Assembly (NCBI GenBank): GCA_022836915.1
Contig: CP094668.1
Span: 6,882,001-6,946,000, forward strand
Length of the DNA: 64,000 bases
From: Paenibacillus sp. OVF10
Lineage (GTDB): Bacteria > Bacillota > Bacilli > Paenibacillales > Paenibacillaceae
Direction: 5' to 3'
Below the pieces are notes generated by a model, which did not search any database, was not told the DNA's origin, and saw nothing but the letters and a program-made list of their open reading frames with translations. Made by a program: the position numbers and the translations under genes. Each line of letters opens with the position of its first letter. The stretch's first letter is position 1. Of the stretch, positions 26,771 to 37,095 are shown piece by piece.

Positions 26771-27979
26771 CTATTCGGTGGAAGACCCGGGATTGGTGAT
26801 GGTGATTTTCACATCATACGTAATCGGCACAGTGCTAAAAATTTTGTCCCAATCATCTTTGACTTTCTTCCATGTTTTTGGATGTTTGATACGCAAGCTA
26901 TCCCGAAAATCCGCAACATCCACTTTGTAGGTATGCTGCAGTTTGTATAACACCTGGCGAATCTGTTGTTCGGCCAGTTCAGAAAATTCTTTTTCTAGTT
27001 CTTTAAGATAATCCCCTTTTTCCTCTCTTTCGGGAGCACGCCAATCCTCCATCAGCCAGCCTTCGGATTCGACCTTTACATGGAATGAAATATCATTGCC
27101 AACCACCTTGGGAATTACTTTTGTTTTCTTCTTTTTCATTTCATATACAACGGTGAATCCCGCTTTGTTGTAAGTCTTCAAGACGCCTCCTCTTTCCTTA
27201 GGCTTGAGCCACGATAAACCTTCCAGATCCGTTTGACTTAGTTCTCCAATAAACTTAGTTGTTTTCCCATCGAATATGCTGCCACCTGAGAACTTGCCCT
27301 CTCCATTGGAGTACAGTACATTCTGGAGCAAGAAACTGGAACCAGATTGCATTTGGGCATCTAATTTGGAGAGCAAAACAGGGTCCAGGATTTTGTTGGA
27401 CAAGTACGAATTACCGGTAATACCTGTCAGATAAAATGCTGGAATCCGGGAGGGATCATCCGAAGTCAGGACATCCACGGCACGATGATGACTTATCAGT
27501 ACCAGACAATTTGGACGAATATCGTTATCCCGAAGTACAAAATCCAGCAGCTGGTCCAGACCATACTTTTTGGCGATATCCTTGGAGACAACGATGACCT
27601 TTAGATGATGTCCGATAAGTGGACGATCTCGCCTTAGTGCAAACTGACGAAAGATTTGCAGCAAGGAATCTCCTGTAAGCTGTTCATTGGAATAGGAAGT
27701 CTTTCCCGAAGCAGGTGAACCGGATTGTCCGCCCTGTTTACTGTTCGAACCGCCCGTGCCAGGAGCAATCTGCACCGTAGCCGTTAAATAATTATTCTTT
27801 GGATACTTTCCTCCCTGAGAAGCGATGTCCTTCTCAAATTCTGTTTCTTTCGCGATATCGATCCCGAGACCAACATAGACACTTAGTTCCTCGATCTCCC
27901 TACTGCTCCAGCATCCAGATATTATCAGAAGGACGGACAAAGCAAAAGCTACACGTAAAAGCATAAAAAAACGAATCAT
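26771..27979 (-). CDS. Ger(x)C-family spore germination lipoprotein
   Basis: A 402-residue GerAC/GerBC/GerKC-type subunit of a germinant receptor. The N-terminal lipoprotein signal ends with the lipobox ISGC (~residues 20-23), so it is anchored on the outer face of the inner spore membrane. The Ser/Gly-rich stretch near residue 75 and the DVLTSDDPSRIPAFYL region are typical of the family. Its ATG at 27979 overlaps the corrected gerB stop (ATGA), which implies translational coupling. Last gene of the gerA-gerB-gerC order. Confidence 0.92.
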   Translation of the reverse strand: MIRFFMLLRVAFALSVLLIISGCWSSREIEELSVYVGLGIDIAKETEFEKDIASQGGKYPKNNYLTATVQIAPGTGGSNSKQGGQSGSPASGKTSYSNEQLTGDSLLQIFRQFALRRDRPLIGHHLKVIVVSKDIAKKYGLDQLLDFVLRDNDIRPNCLVLISHHRAVDVLTSDDPSRIPAFYLTGITGNSYLSNKILDPVLLSKLDAQMQSGSSFLLQNVLYSNGEGKFSGGSIFDGKTTKFIGELSQTDLEGLSWLKPKERGGVLKTYNKAGFTVVYEMKKKKTKVIPKVVGNDISFHVKVESEGWLMEDWRAPEREEKGDYLKELEKEFSELAEQQIRQVLYKLQHTYKVDVADFRDSLRIKHPKTWKKVKDDWDKIFSTVPITYDVKITITNPGSSTE

Positions 27980-29075
27980 GCATGCTTGCCTCCTTTTTGC
28001 GAATCAGACTTATTATCAGCAGCAACAGAGGTAAAGTGGCAAATAGAAGCACGGATAGATTGCCCAACATATCACCCAGTGCAAAGGTTTCATCCACGGT
28101 TTTCGGCATTAATGCCGTTATATATATTACTGGCAGAAAGGCGTACATGATGACCTTGATCTTCTTCGTACGAAACAAATCCCGAATACCCACCGAAGCG
28201 CAATAGTGTGTGATCGTGAAACTCGAGAAGATCTGCATAATCCAGATGACCAATAGCAGGGATTCGAACCGTTCAAAGATCAAACCTTGAATCTCGAAGC
28301 TTCTTACGAGATCCAGCGTGGGCCAAGTACGTGTTTTGATGCCGTCGAGCGACAGACTGCCTACAACCATCACTACAGTAATCAGATAAATCATAGTCGA
28401 TATGATGATGCCCCAGCTCATGGCTACATTGCTCTTTTTGGGGTTTTTCATATAAGCAGTCATGACAAACATGACTTCGTACCCCGTGTAAGCCAGCAGT
28501 GAAGGTTTCAACCCTTTGAGAATTGGCGTGATACCCTCGCCGAGTACGGGTCTCAGATTGCCGATCTCAAATAACTGATTACTAAGCAAAATTTCAATCA
28601 CAAATATAATCAGTGTAATCGGCAAAATAATCTCAAATACACGCACAATAACAGCAAGTCCGCCTGAGATCAAATATATGCCAATCCACATAAACACCAT
28701 CACAATGGCCCATGTCGGAGTACGCTCTAGCAAATACATGCCTGTCACTTCAGCCATGACCCTGATTTCGAATGCGGCAATCACCATAAAATACATAATC
28801 ATGGCGAATCCCAATATGTAAGCAATCCAGCTCCCCGTAATCTCACGGGTGAACTGGAACACTGTTTTCTCCGGAAATCTGCGACACAGGGTAACCAGAA
28901 TAATTCCGACACCCGTGATAATTAGTCCCGACAGAATGATGGATATCCAGACATCCGGTGTTCCGACAGCTTCACTCGTCGTTCGAGGGAGGGTCAGAAT
29001 CCCTGCGCCAAGCATGTAATTAACTATAATTACGACGGCCTGCCTTGTGCTGATACTTCCTTCAGAACCGTTCAC
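27900..29075 (-). CDS. GerB-type spore germination permease (APC fold), 3' end probably frameshifted
   Basis: Membrane subunit of the germinant receptor with about 10 segments; SISTRQAVVIIVNYMLGAG opens the Spore_permease domain. I place the start at GTG 29075, 5 bases after GAGGTGGG; ATG 29090 is too close to any ribosome site. As read, the frame runs to 27900 and ends in an atypical tail (EASMHDSFF...) that overlaps gerC by 80 bases. Adding one base to the T5 run at 27994-27998 gives the usual ending IRKKGGKHA with TGA at 27978-27976, overlapping the gerC ATG. So the long tail is probably an artefact. Confidence 0.88.
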   Translation of the reverse strand: MNGSEGSISTRQAVVIIVNYMLGAGILTLPRTTSEAVGTPDVWISIILSGLIITGVGIILVTLCRRFPEKTVFQFTREITGSWIAYILGFAMIMYFMVIAAFEIRVMAEVTGMYLLERTPTWAIVMVFMWIGIYLISGGLAVIVRVFEIILPITLIIFVIEILLSNQLFEIGNLRPVLGEGITPILKGLKPSLLAYTGYEVMFVMTAYMKNPKKSNVAMSWGIIISTMIYLITVVMVVGSLSLDGIKTRTWPTLDLVRSFEIQGLIFERFESLLLVIWIMQIFSSFTITHYCASVGIRDLFRTKKIKVIMYAFLPVIYITALMPKTVDETFALGDMLGNLSVLLFATLPLLLLIISLIRKKEASMHDSFFYAFTCSFCFVRPSDNIWMLEQ

Positions 29076-29109
29076 TTCATCCCACCTCATACCTCGTGAT
29101 TTACTTCAT

Positions 29110-30822
29110 TTATTTTTTTCGGTCTTTATCTATTGGACTAGACATCTCGGGACGCTTCCTCATCATATTTAGTGGAGCACGGATAATGAAATCCTTCCAT
29201 TCCCCAAAGTGATAAGGGACAGCCGGTGCCGCATAAGGCACGCCAAAGCTTGAGAGTCTCGCGAGATGGGTACATATGAGGAGAAAGAACATAACCACGC
29301 CAAACAATCCAAGCACAGCCGCGCTAAACATGGCAGCAAATCGCAGAATTCGCAGTGTTATGCCTGCACTATAGACGGGTATTGTAAAAGAGGATATGGC
29401 GGTAACCGCAACAACGATGACCAGGAATTGGCTTATAATTCCTGCTTGTACGGCCGCCTGGCCGATAATCAAACCTCCAACGATACCCATCGCGGGGGCA
29501 ATCGGCTTAGGTAGACGAATCCCTGCCTCCCTCAGAATTTCAATTGAAAGTTCCATGATCAGTACTTCGATGATTGAAGGAAACGGCACTCCCGTCCGCG
29601 TTTCAATGATCGTCAATACAAGCTTGGTTGGGATAAGTCCCGGATGGAACGAGATAAACGAGATATAGAGCGCAGGAGCTAGCAAGGCCAGCATGGCGGC
29701 CATAAAGCGCAGTATTCGCAGGAATGTTCCAGGAATCCAGCGTTCATAGTAATCCTCCGGAGATTGGAGCAACATGCTAAACGTCACTGGTACGATCAGT
29801 GCAAATGGCGTTCCATCCAATAAAATGGCCACTCGTCCTTCCAGCAAAGCACCCATCACCCGGTCCGGTCTTTCCGTATTCAGTACCTGTTGAAAAGGAC
29901 TCAGCGTACTATCTTCAATGAGCTGTTCGACATACCCAGATTCCAACATGGAATCCATATCCATCTCTTCAATTCTCTTTCGGACTTCAGCCACAAGGTT
30001 GGGATCAGCAATGTCCTGAATATAGGCAACAGCCAATTCTTTCTTTATCCGTGAACCTACCTCAAACTTCTGAATAAAGAGGCTCTGATCACTTCCATAT
30101 CGACGTAAAATACCTGTGTTATCACTTAACTGTTCTGTAAAACCAATCCGGGGACCACGGAGCAACCCCTCTGACACTGGTTCATTCACACCACGAGTTT
30201 TGATCTTATGAGCTCCAATTAACAGCGCCCCCGGCAATCCATCGACCAACAGTGCATTTTTGCCAAAAAGCACACCAACTGCGACCTCTTGGAGGGACTT
30301 GGTCTCCTCAACCAGACTGACAGGTAATAATTGATCTTGCAGGTAGGCTGACAGTAAATGTGCATTATCCGGATGGAGGAAACCCTCCCGCTTAAGCTCT
30401 GGTACGCCTTCCAACATTAATGGTGTGATCAGGTGATCATCAATTAAGTCTTGATCCACCAGGCCTTCGGTATATATGACGGCTGCCCGTGTATTCGTAC
30501 CTCTAATGGTGAATTCCCGAATATGAACGTCAGCATTTTGACCAAAGCTTTCTCTTACGCTAATCAGATCCGTATTGTACTTGCCGGTCATTTTAATATT
30601 GGCATAGTGGCCCGTTTCGGTTCCCTGACCCTGACCCGCGGTAGCAGGAGAAATATCTTTCGAGGATATGGAGGGTTTCTCGGAACGAGAGAAGGTTCCA
30701 CGCTTGATGGCGGCATTGATCCACCGCATGGTTACTGTAATGCCGATCGGTATGATAAGGACCAAGAATGCCTGAATCCATATGGTCCAATCCGGCACGT
30801 AGGATACAATTGTTGACCACAT
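29110..30822 (-). CDS. GerA-type spore germination receptor subunit
   Basis: GerAA/GerBA/GerKA-family protein of ~570 residues. A first membrane segment lies near residue 15 (WIQAFLVLIIPIGITV). The soluble region (DQDLIDDHLITPLML, then SVLFGKNALLVDG-like strands) is followed by the C-terminal membrane block with RILRFMAAMLALLAPALYIS and the conserved PSIIEVLIMELSIEILREAG. The start ATG 30822 follows GGGGTGGG; the frame is open upstream to 30927. First gene of the tricistronic operon. The germinant is unknown. Confidence 0.92.
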   Translation of the reverse strand: MWSTIVSYVPDWTIWIQAFLVLIIPIGITVTMRWINAAIKRGTFSRSEKPSISSKDISPATAGQGQGTETGHYANIKMTGKYNTDLISVRESFGQNADVHIREFTIRGTNTRAAVIYTEGLVDQDLIDDHLITPLMLEGVPELKREGFLHPDNAHLLSAYLQDQLLPVSLVEETKSLQEVAVGVLFGKNALLVDGLPGALLIGAHKIKTRGVNEPVSEGLLRGPRIGFTEQLSDNTGILRRYGSDQSLFIQKFEVGSRIKKELAVAYIQDIADPNLVAEVRKRIEEMDMDSMLESGYVEQLIEDSTLSPFQQVLNTERPDRVMGALLEGRVAILLDGTPFALIVPVTFSMLLQSPEDYYERWIPGTFLRILRFMAAMLALLAPALYISFISFHPGLIPTKLVLTIIETRTGVPFPSIIEVLIMELSIEILREAGIRLPKPIAPAMGIVGGLIIGQAAVQAGIISQFLVIVVAVTAISSFTIPVYSAGITLRILRFAAMFSAAVLGLFGVVMFFLLICTHLARLSSFGVPYAAPAVPYHFGEWKDFIIRAPLNMMRKRPEMSSPIDKDRKK

Positions 30823-30924
30823 GTTCCCACCCCAACATTTCTCTGCATGATGAAGCTGCAGGTATTCCCAAGTATTGTGTCCCCGTTTGATCACAATAAT
30901 TCCCGTTTTTTGTGTACTAAACGA

Positions 30925-30953
30925 CAAAAAAAGCGGTTCCTGTATTAGGAACC
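30925..30953 (-). terminator. terminator between the PAS/MCP gene and the ger operon
   Basis: GGTTCC and GGAACC arms with a 7-base loop; on the minus strand a GC plus TTTTTTT tail follows. Confidence 0.8.
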
Positions 30954-30969
30954 ACTATTTGCTCTATAA

Positions 30970-31890
30970 TTATACGATTCTGGTCACATGCTCCGCTTTG
31001 GCATCCAACAAGTGAGCTGAAGCAGCAATTGCTGTAAAATCATTCAATGCGATCTCAATCTGCTTCTGGCTCTGCTCCACATATTCTTCTACTTTTTTGG
31101 TACCGCCTGTGATATTACCAATCTCCTTCGTTATTCCGGTAACGCTATCACGAATCTCATTAATCGAACTCTCCACCATTGCGGATAGTTTCTTAACTTC
31201 CTTGGCCACGATATCGAATCCTCGTCCAAATTCTCCTGCATGTGCAGCCTCAATGGCAGCATTCAACGCAAGCAGTTGCGTCTGAGACGAAATCTCGCGT
31301 ATCGTTCGTACCACGCCCTGAATCGATCCGGCCTGTTCCTGCAAATGAGTCAGCGTTGCACGGTTAGTAGCCGACACCTCTGAGATATAGGAGATACTGG
31401 ACATTAACTCCTGACTGCGTTCAATGCCTACATCTGCCTGCCCATTTAGTTCATGAGACATCGTTTTCAGCTCATTCACTACGACCGAAATGTTGTTCTG
31501 ACGGTTGGTAATGTTGGTGGCGATTTTGGAGACACCCAGTATCTTCTGATTCGTCTCATCGTACACCGGCATATATGTCGCCTCAAGCCATACGGAATTC
31601 CCCTTTGCATCCTTGCGTTCAACCTTGTCCTGGAAGCTGACACCATTAAATATGCTATCCCAAAAAGCATCATATTCCGGGGTATTCGCAAAATTACCGA
31701 AGCATAGTTGCTGATGCTTCATTCCATACATCTCATCTACCGTATATCCCATGGTCTGGGCAAAAACTTCATTCACATAAGTTACCCGTCGATCCATATC
31801 GAAACGAATAATAGCCAGACTTTTCTCCATCGCCTTGATGACCAGTGCATCGGTGACAACATCTTTCTTTTCCATAGCTAATATAGGCAC
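30970..31890 (-). CDS. soluble PAS-domain methyl-accepting chemotaxis-type protein
   Basis: About 306 residues with no membrane segment. The N-terminal PAS domain (RVTYVNEVFAQTMGYTVDEM ... PVYDETNQKILGVSKIATNIT) is of the kind that binds flavin or haem in aerotaxis-type sensors. A short MCP signalling domain follows (EISSQTQLLALNAAIEAAHA, AGEFGRGFDIVAKEVKKL). The signalling part is short and ends soon after the hairpin tip. GTG 31890 has GGGGG 7 bases upstream; ATG 31911 and ATG 31875 are alternatives without ribosome sites. A terminator separates it from gerA. Confidence 0.85.
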   Translation of the reverse strand: MPILAMEKKDVVTDALVIKAMEKSLAIIRFDMDRRVTYVNEVFAQTMGYTVDEMYGMKHQQLCFGNFANTPEYDAFWDSIFNGVSFQDKVERKDAKGNSVWLEATYMPVYDETNQKILGVSKIATNITNRQNNISVVVNELKTMSHELNGQADVGIERSQELMSSISYISEVSATNRATLTHLQEQAGSIQGVVRTIREISSQTQLLALNAAIEAAHAGEFGRGFDIVAKEVKKLSAMVESSINEIRDSVTGITKEIGNITGGTKKVEEYVEQSQKQIEIALNDFTAIAASAHLLDAKAEHVTRIV

Positions 31891-31911
31891 TTGATAACCC
31901 CCACAGTTCAT

Positions 31912-32408
31912 TCCATAATAGACAGCCTTTTAACTAGCAAACAACGATCACAATAAAATATGTATCCATCAGGTTCTAGTGGGCTCTACTATTGATACCC
32001 GATTTGCAGCATTTTGGATCACCTGTTGTTATTTATTTTTTCAAAAGAAAATCTGCTCCACCTCATCCACTGGTAATGGCTTATCCCATCCGTAAAAATG
32101 CCTCTGTATCTACTTTTACGTATCGTAACACAAAGCAAAGAAGCATACACTTCTGTATTTCTAACATTTTTTCTGTTTTTTAGTAACCGTTTAACCCCTA
32201 TATACAAGAAAAACAGGACGATTCTTCGCGCATCGCCCTGTCTCTTATCCATTCTCATATTACTTTTTTCGTGGTGTCCAGCGCTTCGCTTTACTGTGAT
32301 TTTGGATACTGTATGCCCGCAGGGTAGGAGATCAGCTCGATCAGCATTTACAAGAAAAGAGGGTCGATATAACCACCACTCCATACCAACATGACTCCCT
32401 TCTATTCA
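31912..32408. other. intergenic stretch, no gene supported
   Basis: 497 bases without a recognisable gene. A hairpin at 32213-32241 (ACAGGACGAT with ATCGCCCTGT, minus-strand tail TTTTTC) is a plausible terminator for the RpiR gene. A 121-codon minus-strand open frame (32019-32384) crosses that hairpin and has no ribosome site or recognisable domain, so I do not call it. No known RNA family recognised. Confidence 0.5.
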
Positions 32409-33242
32409 TCAACCTCGCGGCAGCTTATCTCCATACCGACTGCGCAGTTCAGCAAGCCGTTCCAACTTGGACAGCGCACGCTCCTTCTGTATTAATCCCA
32501 CAGCCAGCACCATCTGTTCCATTAACAGCAGTGGAGTCACCATGGAATGAAATTCTCCCAGTTCTCCTCTGCTAACGTAAAAAGACAACTCCGTCGCCAA
32601 TCCATATAACAAGTCTTCCCGATCTGTCACAAGTATGGCCTTGCTTCCCGAATCAAGGGCATAATCCAGAATGACCTCTGCTTCAGGCAACAGGCGGGTG
32701 AAACACATAAGCATCACCATATCCTCTTGCTGCATATGCATCAACGATTCCAATAACTCATGTCCACCTCCAGCAAGGTGAATAACGGTCAATCCAAATC
32801 TGGACAAGCGGAATGACAACAGCTCCGCCAGACCAGCAGATGGTCCAGGTGCATAGATGTATACTCTTCGTGCTTCAGCGAGGATGGCAGCTGCCTGCTC
32901 CAGATCCCCTTGCTTCATATGGGATAATGTCTCCTGCAAATGGCTGACGGATGCTTCCAATAATTGAATAGGCAAGCTTTCTGTGTCCATGCGGGACATG
33001 GTTTTGTTTAACTTCAACGCAGGTGTGGTGTCTTCGGACGTGCGGAGCCGGATTTTGAATGCTTTGGCATTGTCATATCCGACTGCACGCCAGAAACGGG
33101 ATACCGTCGCAATGCTGACCCCCAGCCTGTCGGCGATCTCCTGTTCCGTCATGAATAAAATCTCTTCGGGATTACGTTCAACAAAGTCGGCAATTTTCAA
33201 ATGGCCTGGCGATAGCTGTTCTTTTTGCGTAAACAAATTCAT
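32409..33242 (-). CDS. MurR/RpiR-family regulator with SIS domain
   Basis: A 277-residue regulator. The N-terminal RpiR helix-turn-helix (EIADRLGVSIATVSRFWRAVGY) is followed by a SIS domain (residues ~110-240, VYIYAPGPSAGLAELLSFRL) that binds phosphosugars. Divergent from the ECF transporter operon; a perfect inverted repeat TTGTAAT-n4-ATTACAA stands before that operon's promoter. The likely job is sugar-phosphate-responsive control of the ECF genes. Confidence 0.9.
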   Translation of the reverse strand: MNLFTQKEQLSPGHLKIADFVERNPEEILFMTEQEIADRLGVSIATVSRFWRAVGYDNAKAFKIRLRTSEDTTPALKLNKTMSRMDTESLPIQLLEASVSHLQETLSHMKQGDLEQAAAILAEARRVYIYAPGPSAGLAELLSFRLSRFGLTVIHLAGGGHELLESLMHMQQEDMVMLMCFTRLLPEAEVILDYALDSGSKAILVTDREDLLYGLATELSFYVSRGELGEFHSMVTPLLLMEQMVLAVGLIQKERALSKLERLAELRSRYGDKLPRG

Positions 33243-33340
33243 TCAGGATACACTCCCTTTCTCGCTCTCCATTTAGTATATCAGTGGACTGGGGACAAAG
33301 TGGTTTATCTATGTAATAAATTTTTCATAAAAATAAAAAG

Positions 33341-33358
33341 TTGTAATAAAAATTACAA
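33341..33358. promoter_or_regulatory. inverted repeat, probable RpiR operator
   Basis: TTGTAAT-AAAA-ATTACAA, perfect 7-base arms, ends 5 bases before the -35 box of the ECF operon. A related half-site ATGTAATAAA lies at 33311-33320. Confidence 0.6.
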
Positions 33359-33362
33359 TTGA

Positions 33363-33391
33363 TTTACAAATATCTTCTTTCCCGTTAATAC
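33363..33391 (+). promoter_or_regulatory. promoter of the ECF transporter operon
   Basis: TTTACA (33363-33368), 17-base spacer, TAATAC (33386-33391); the start codon is 54 bases downstream. Confidence 0.65.
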
Positions 33392-33444
33392 TCTCCCCTA
33401 GACTTTGGCTATGAAGAATACCAACTTTCAGGGGGAATCTATCC

Positions 33445-34332
33445 ATGAAGAAGATAACTGAGCGTTACACGCTGACGTCTTCACAGAAAATGATGGTTTT
33501 TGTGCTTTCCATGTCACTGTACGGCTTATCCAACATGTTCACAGAGCTTATTCCCAAGCTACAGCTTGGACCCATTGAATTGTCCGTTGAATACTTTGCT
33601 TTTATTCCGCTGACCCTCTGTATTCTGTTTCATCCCATGATTGCTGCGCTTGGTGCTGCCCTTGGCGAAGTCATTTTTGGTGAGTTGATGCTGGGGCAAT
33701 TTGGTGGACTTGGTGAGCTCGAGAAATTCATTACTTTTTCCTTCGCTATGTACGTCGCAGGGCGTATGGTAAGTGATCCCCGTAATCGCAGGCAGGTTGG
33801 TATTGCAGCCATGACCGGAGTCATCATTCATCAATTTCTCAGTTCGCTGGTCGATATCGGCAAAGTATGGATCGGTGTGGAACAGCTTGAAGCGGTTCCG
33901 GGACTCGCTGAAAGTGTAGTTCTGATCGAAGGGGTCGGTTTCCTTAATGACGTACTGTTCTCGGGCATCCTCTTCGCTCTACTGCCAACGCTGTATCTGG
34001 TTCCCCTGCTCTATGGCAAAATTGAACCGCTGCTCGGAATCAAACCTCGCAATCCTGGCATGAAATATGAAGGCATTGGCTTCTTCAGTCCAAAGCTCAT
34101 CCTGATCGGTGTGTTACTGCTCGCGTTGGCTTTCGGCGCTGAATCCCTCTCCGAGATGGACATTAATTTCGCGGTGTGGGAGACGGACTATGCAGATCAA
34201 TACGGTTCTGCCTCCATCTGGATCAGTATTGGTACTGCGGCATTAATTGCCGTGGTGACACTCATCTTCATGCGGATCAGACGCAACAAGAACAACTCCA
34301 TTTCAGATAAGGAGAACCGTCCTTATGCATAA
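33445..34332 (+). CDS. putative ECF transporter S component (membrane protein)
   Basis: A 295-residue integral membrane protein with about seven to eight hydrophobic segments. The glycine-rich small-residue stretch AALGAALGEVIFGELMLGQ resembles S-component substrate helices. It is the first gene of an operon whose next members are an ECF ATPase and EcfT, which is the main support for the call. It is longer than the usual ~180-200-residue S components because of two extra C-terminal segments with a soluble loop (EMDINFAVWETDYADQYG). AGGGGGAATC precedes the ATG. Substrate unknown; no vitamin riboswitch is seen upstream, and the RpiR regulator points to a sugar-like ligand. Confidence 0.7.
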   Translation: MKKITERYTLTSSQKMMVFVLSMSLYGLSNMFTELIPKLQLGPIELSVEYFAFIPLTLCILFHPMIAALGAALGEVIFGELMLGQFGGLGELEKFITFSFAMYVAGRMVSDPRNRRQVGIAAMTGVIIHQFLSSLVDIGKVWIGVEQLEAVPGLAESVVLIEGVGFLNDVLFSGILFALLPTLYLVPLLYGKIEPLLGIKPRNPGMKYEGIGFFSPKLILIGVLLLALAFGAESLSEMDINFAVWETDYADQYGSASIWISIGTAALIAVVTLIFMRIRRNKNNSISDKENRPYA

Positions 34333-36252
34333 TGTAATGTCCCAATCTGTTTCTATTTCCGCACCGAAGTCCGCTATCTCCATTCAAAATGTGACTTTTA
34401 CCTATCCCGGCTCGGAGGAGCCTGTTCTGAACGGGGCTTCACTTGAACTCCAACAAGGCAGTTTCACTGCAATCATCGGGAGCAACGGTTGTGGCAAATC
34501 AACGATGTGCAAATTGTTTAACGGCCTCATCCCCCAATTCTACACGGGTGACTTCTCTGGTGAAGTCCATGTACTTGGTGTACCTGCCGAAGGCCGAAGT
34601 GTTGCAGACCTGTCCAGAAAAATCGGTTACGTATACCAGGACTTCGATAATCAACTGGTCCGCCCAACTGTTCTGGATGAAGCCTGTTTTGCACCTCTGA
34701 ACTATGGGTTACCCAACTATCGGGAGATGGGTGAACAGGCGCTCGCCAGGTGCGGACTGGATACCATTCACAACCGATACATCTGGGAATTGAGTGGTGG
34801 GCAGAAACATCTGCTCGCTCTCGCTGGTGCGCTGTCACTCAACCCGGATATTCTAATTGTAGACGAGCCGGTTTCCCAGCTTGATCCGCAGCATGCGAAA
34901 CTGATCTACAAATGTCTGTCCCGATTAAATAAGGAATATGGCAAGACGATTATCGTGATTGAGCATCATACCGAATTTATCGCCGACTTCTGCGAAGATG
35001 TGGTCCTGATGGATAAAGGCCGTGTGTTGTGGAATCTTCCTGTCAAGGAGGGCTTGAATCAAATCGCCGATCTGGAGCGGCTTGGCATTCAGCCACCCGA
35101 GGTGACTCGTGCAGCTATTCAAGCGGATGAGCATTTTAAGGAAGGTGAATTATCCAGCGGTACACAGGATTCTGCAACTCAATATTGGTTCCCCATTACG
35201 GTGGATGAAGCCGTGGTTTACTTTGCACAACGACAATACCCGCAGGACTTACATGCTTCAGGCAAACGGAGAGATTCCGCAGAACATGCGTTGCAGATGC
35301 AAACTATGAACACGATCCAGTCTGCCATGGAGCAGAACGATGCAGCCGTTTCGCGGATATCGGGGGGCACACTGACAGATTCTACTGCGGCGCCTGTTCC
35401 CATTGTCGAATTTCAAAATACGCGGCTACGGTACAGAGGACTGGGAAAAAAGAGCATGAGGTTATTCGTGGCATTAACTTTTCACTGCATGAAGGAGAAC
35501 GGATTGCCTTGGTTGGCAACAACGGAGCCGGCAAATCTTCACTGCTCAGACTCATGGCTGGAATCAGCTTGTCTCAGGAAGGCAGTGTCAGCGTTTTGGG
35601 CGAGGTTACCCATCGATCTTCTTTGGAACAGCTTGCAGGCAGAGTCGCGTATATTTTTCAGAACTCCTCCGAGATGTTCATCGAAGATAGTGTGCGCAAA
35701 GAAGTGGCGTATTTCCTGAAAACCCGTCGCATTCAGGAAGCTGACAAGCAGATCGCTCATGTGCTGGATCGCTTCCGGCTGACGCCACTACAAGAGCGGG
35801 ATGCCCGACTCCTGAGCGGCGGACAACAACGGCGGGTTACCCTCGCCATCGGTGCAGCCATGAAACCTTCTCTCATGTTGCTCGATGAACCTACTGCCAA
35901 TCTGGATCTTGCTACAAGGGAAGAGTTGATTGGTGTACTGAATGAACTCGATCAGTATGTGCGTACAACCGTCATTGCCACGCATGACATGCAACTGGTT
36001 ACCCAGTGGGCCAGTCGGGTCATCGTACTCCACAATGGCCGGGTAGAAGCTGACGGCACCCCTGCCGAGGTATTCGCCGACGAACCCCTTCTGCGCCGAT
36101 CAGGGCTTGCCCTTACGCAGATCATGGAGCTCTCGCATCGTATCGGATTGCCTGCACTTTGCCCTACAACCGATGCCTTTGTTGCAGGTCTGTTGAAGCA
36201 ATCATTCACCAAGGAGGATGCCCGTCATGCAGCTTGTCCGCAACTGGTTTGA
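34325..36252 (+). pseudogene. ECF transporter fused double ATPase (EcfA-EcfA'), frameshifted
   Basis: Two ABC ATPase domains in one chain. Domain 1: Walker A IGSNGCGKST, Q-loop YVYQDFDNQL, signature LSGGQKHLLALA, Walker B ILIVDEPVSQLD. Domain 2: Walker A VGNNGAGKSS, signature LLSGGQQRRVTLA, Walker B MLLDEPTANLD. The link is broken at the A6 run 35446-35451; one added A restores GKKEHEVIRGINFSLHEGERI and a ~642-residue protein. The start overlaps the S-component stop by 8 bases (AAGGAG at 34309-34314). It powers the transporter together with the T component downstream. Confidence 0.88.
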
Positions 36253-37054
36253 CAAACTATCCATTGAACGCATACAGCTGGAGCTAATGAATACCGTATA
36301 TGGCAGTGGTCATGCCAGCCTGTCACGGATTGACCCGCGTGCCATGCTGATTTGGTATCTCTTTTTTGCCATTGTACCCTGGTTTATTCATAACGGCACC
36401 GTGCTGCTCGGCATGTTCCTACTCATGGTCACCACCACGATTTTATCTCGGGCTGCTCCCTTTATTATCATCATTCTCTGCCTGGGGTTAATTGGTCAGG
36501 TGGGCTGGATGTTTATCATCTCGCTGTTCTTCGGAGGCAATTGGGAATCTGCATTCCCCCTGTTGCTGCTCACCCTCAAGCTGTCCATCGTCTCGCTGGC
36601 GAGTATCACCGTATTCTCGGGTATGGACCCGGAACGGATTGGCGATGGATTACTAGCTCTCGGCATGCCTGCAACATTCTCGTTCAGCCTTTCTTACGCT
36701 TATCGTATCTTGCCAGTGCTGTTCGGTGAGTTCCGGAATATCATGTTGTCCTACCGACTGCGGGGTCTTGTTCCTTCCCGGCATGGATGGCTCTACTGGC
36801 GGCTTGTCGTTTATTATATGAAACTGTTCGTCGTGTCCTTCTTCCCGCTCATGCTGGCTACAGCCAAACGCTCACGCACAACCGTTGAAGCACTGGAGAC
36901 ACGTGGCTTCTCTTACGGCATGAAGCATCCAGAATCCAAACGTCTGAAGCTGGCCCATCTAACAATCACCCCACGTGACATCGGGTTTCTCGCTGGATCG
37001 GCGCTTTATGTGGCTCTACTGTTCTGGTTCGGCGCACATTTTGAAATTTTGTAA
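36227..37054 (+). CDS. ecfT: ECF transporter T component (EcfT)
   Basis: A 275-residue membrane coupling protein with about five to six segments. Two cytoplasmic coupling motifs of the x-R-G type are seen: SYRLRGLVP and ALETRGFSYG. They anchor the ATPase pair. I chose ATG 36227 because AAGGAGG at 36211-36217 is 9 bases away; ATG 36218 abuts it. The gene overlaps the ATPase by 26 bases. Confidence 0.88.
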   Translation: MQLVRNWFDKLSIERIQLELMNTVYGSGHASLSRIDPRAMLIWYLFFAIVPWFIHNGTVLLGMFLLMVTTTILSRAAPFIIIILCLGLIGQVGWMFIISLFFGGNWESAFPLLLLTLKLSIVSLASITVFSGMDPERIGDGLLALGMPATFSFSLSYAYRILPVLFGEFRNIMLSYRLRGLVPSRHGWLYWRLVVYYMKLFVVSFFPLMLATAKRSRTTVEALETRGFSYGMKHPESKRLKLAHLTITPRDIGFLAGSALYVALLFWFGAHFEIL

Positions 37055-37095
37055 TTCATATACTTAACCATTCATGGAATAAAAGGAGTGTCATT

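Noticed and set aside
32019..32384. 121-codon minus-strand open frame
   Set aside because: No ribosome site, no recognisable domain, Arg/Lys-rich composition, and it runs across a terminator-like hairpin. Treated as non-coding.
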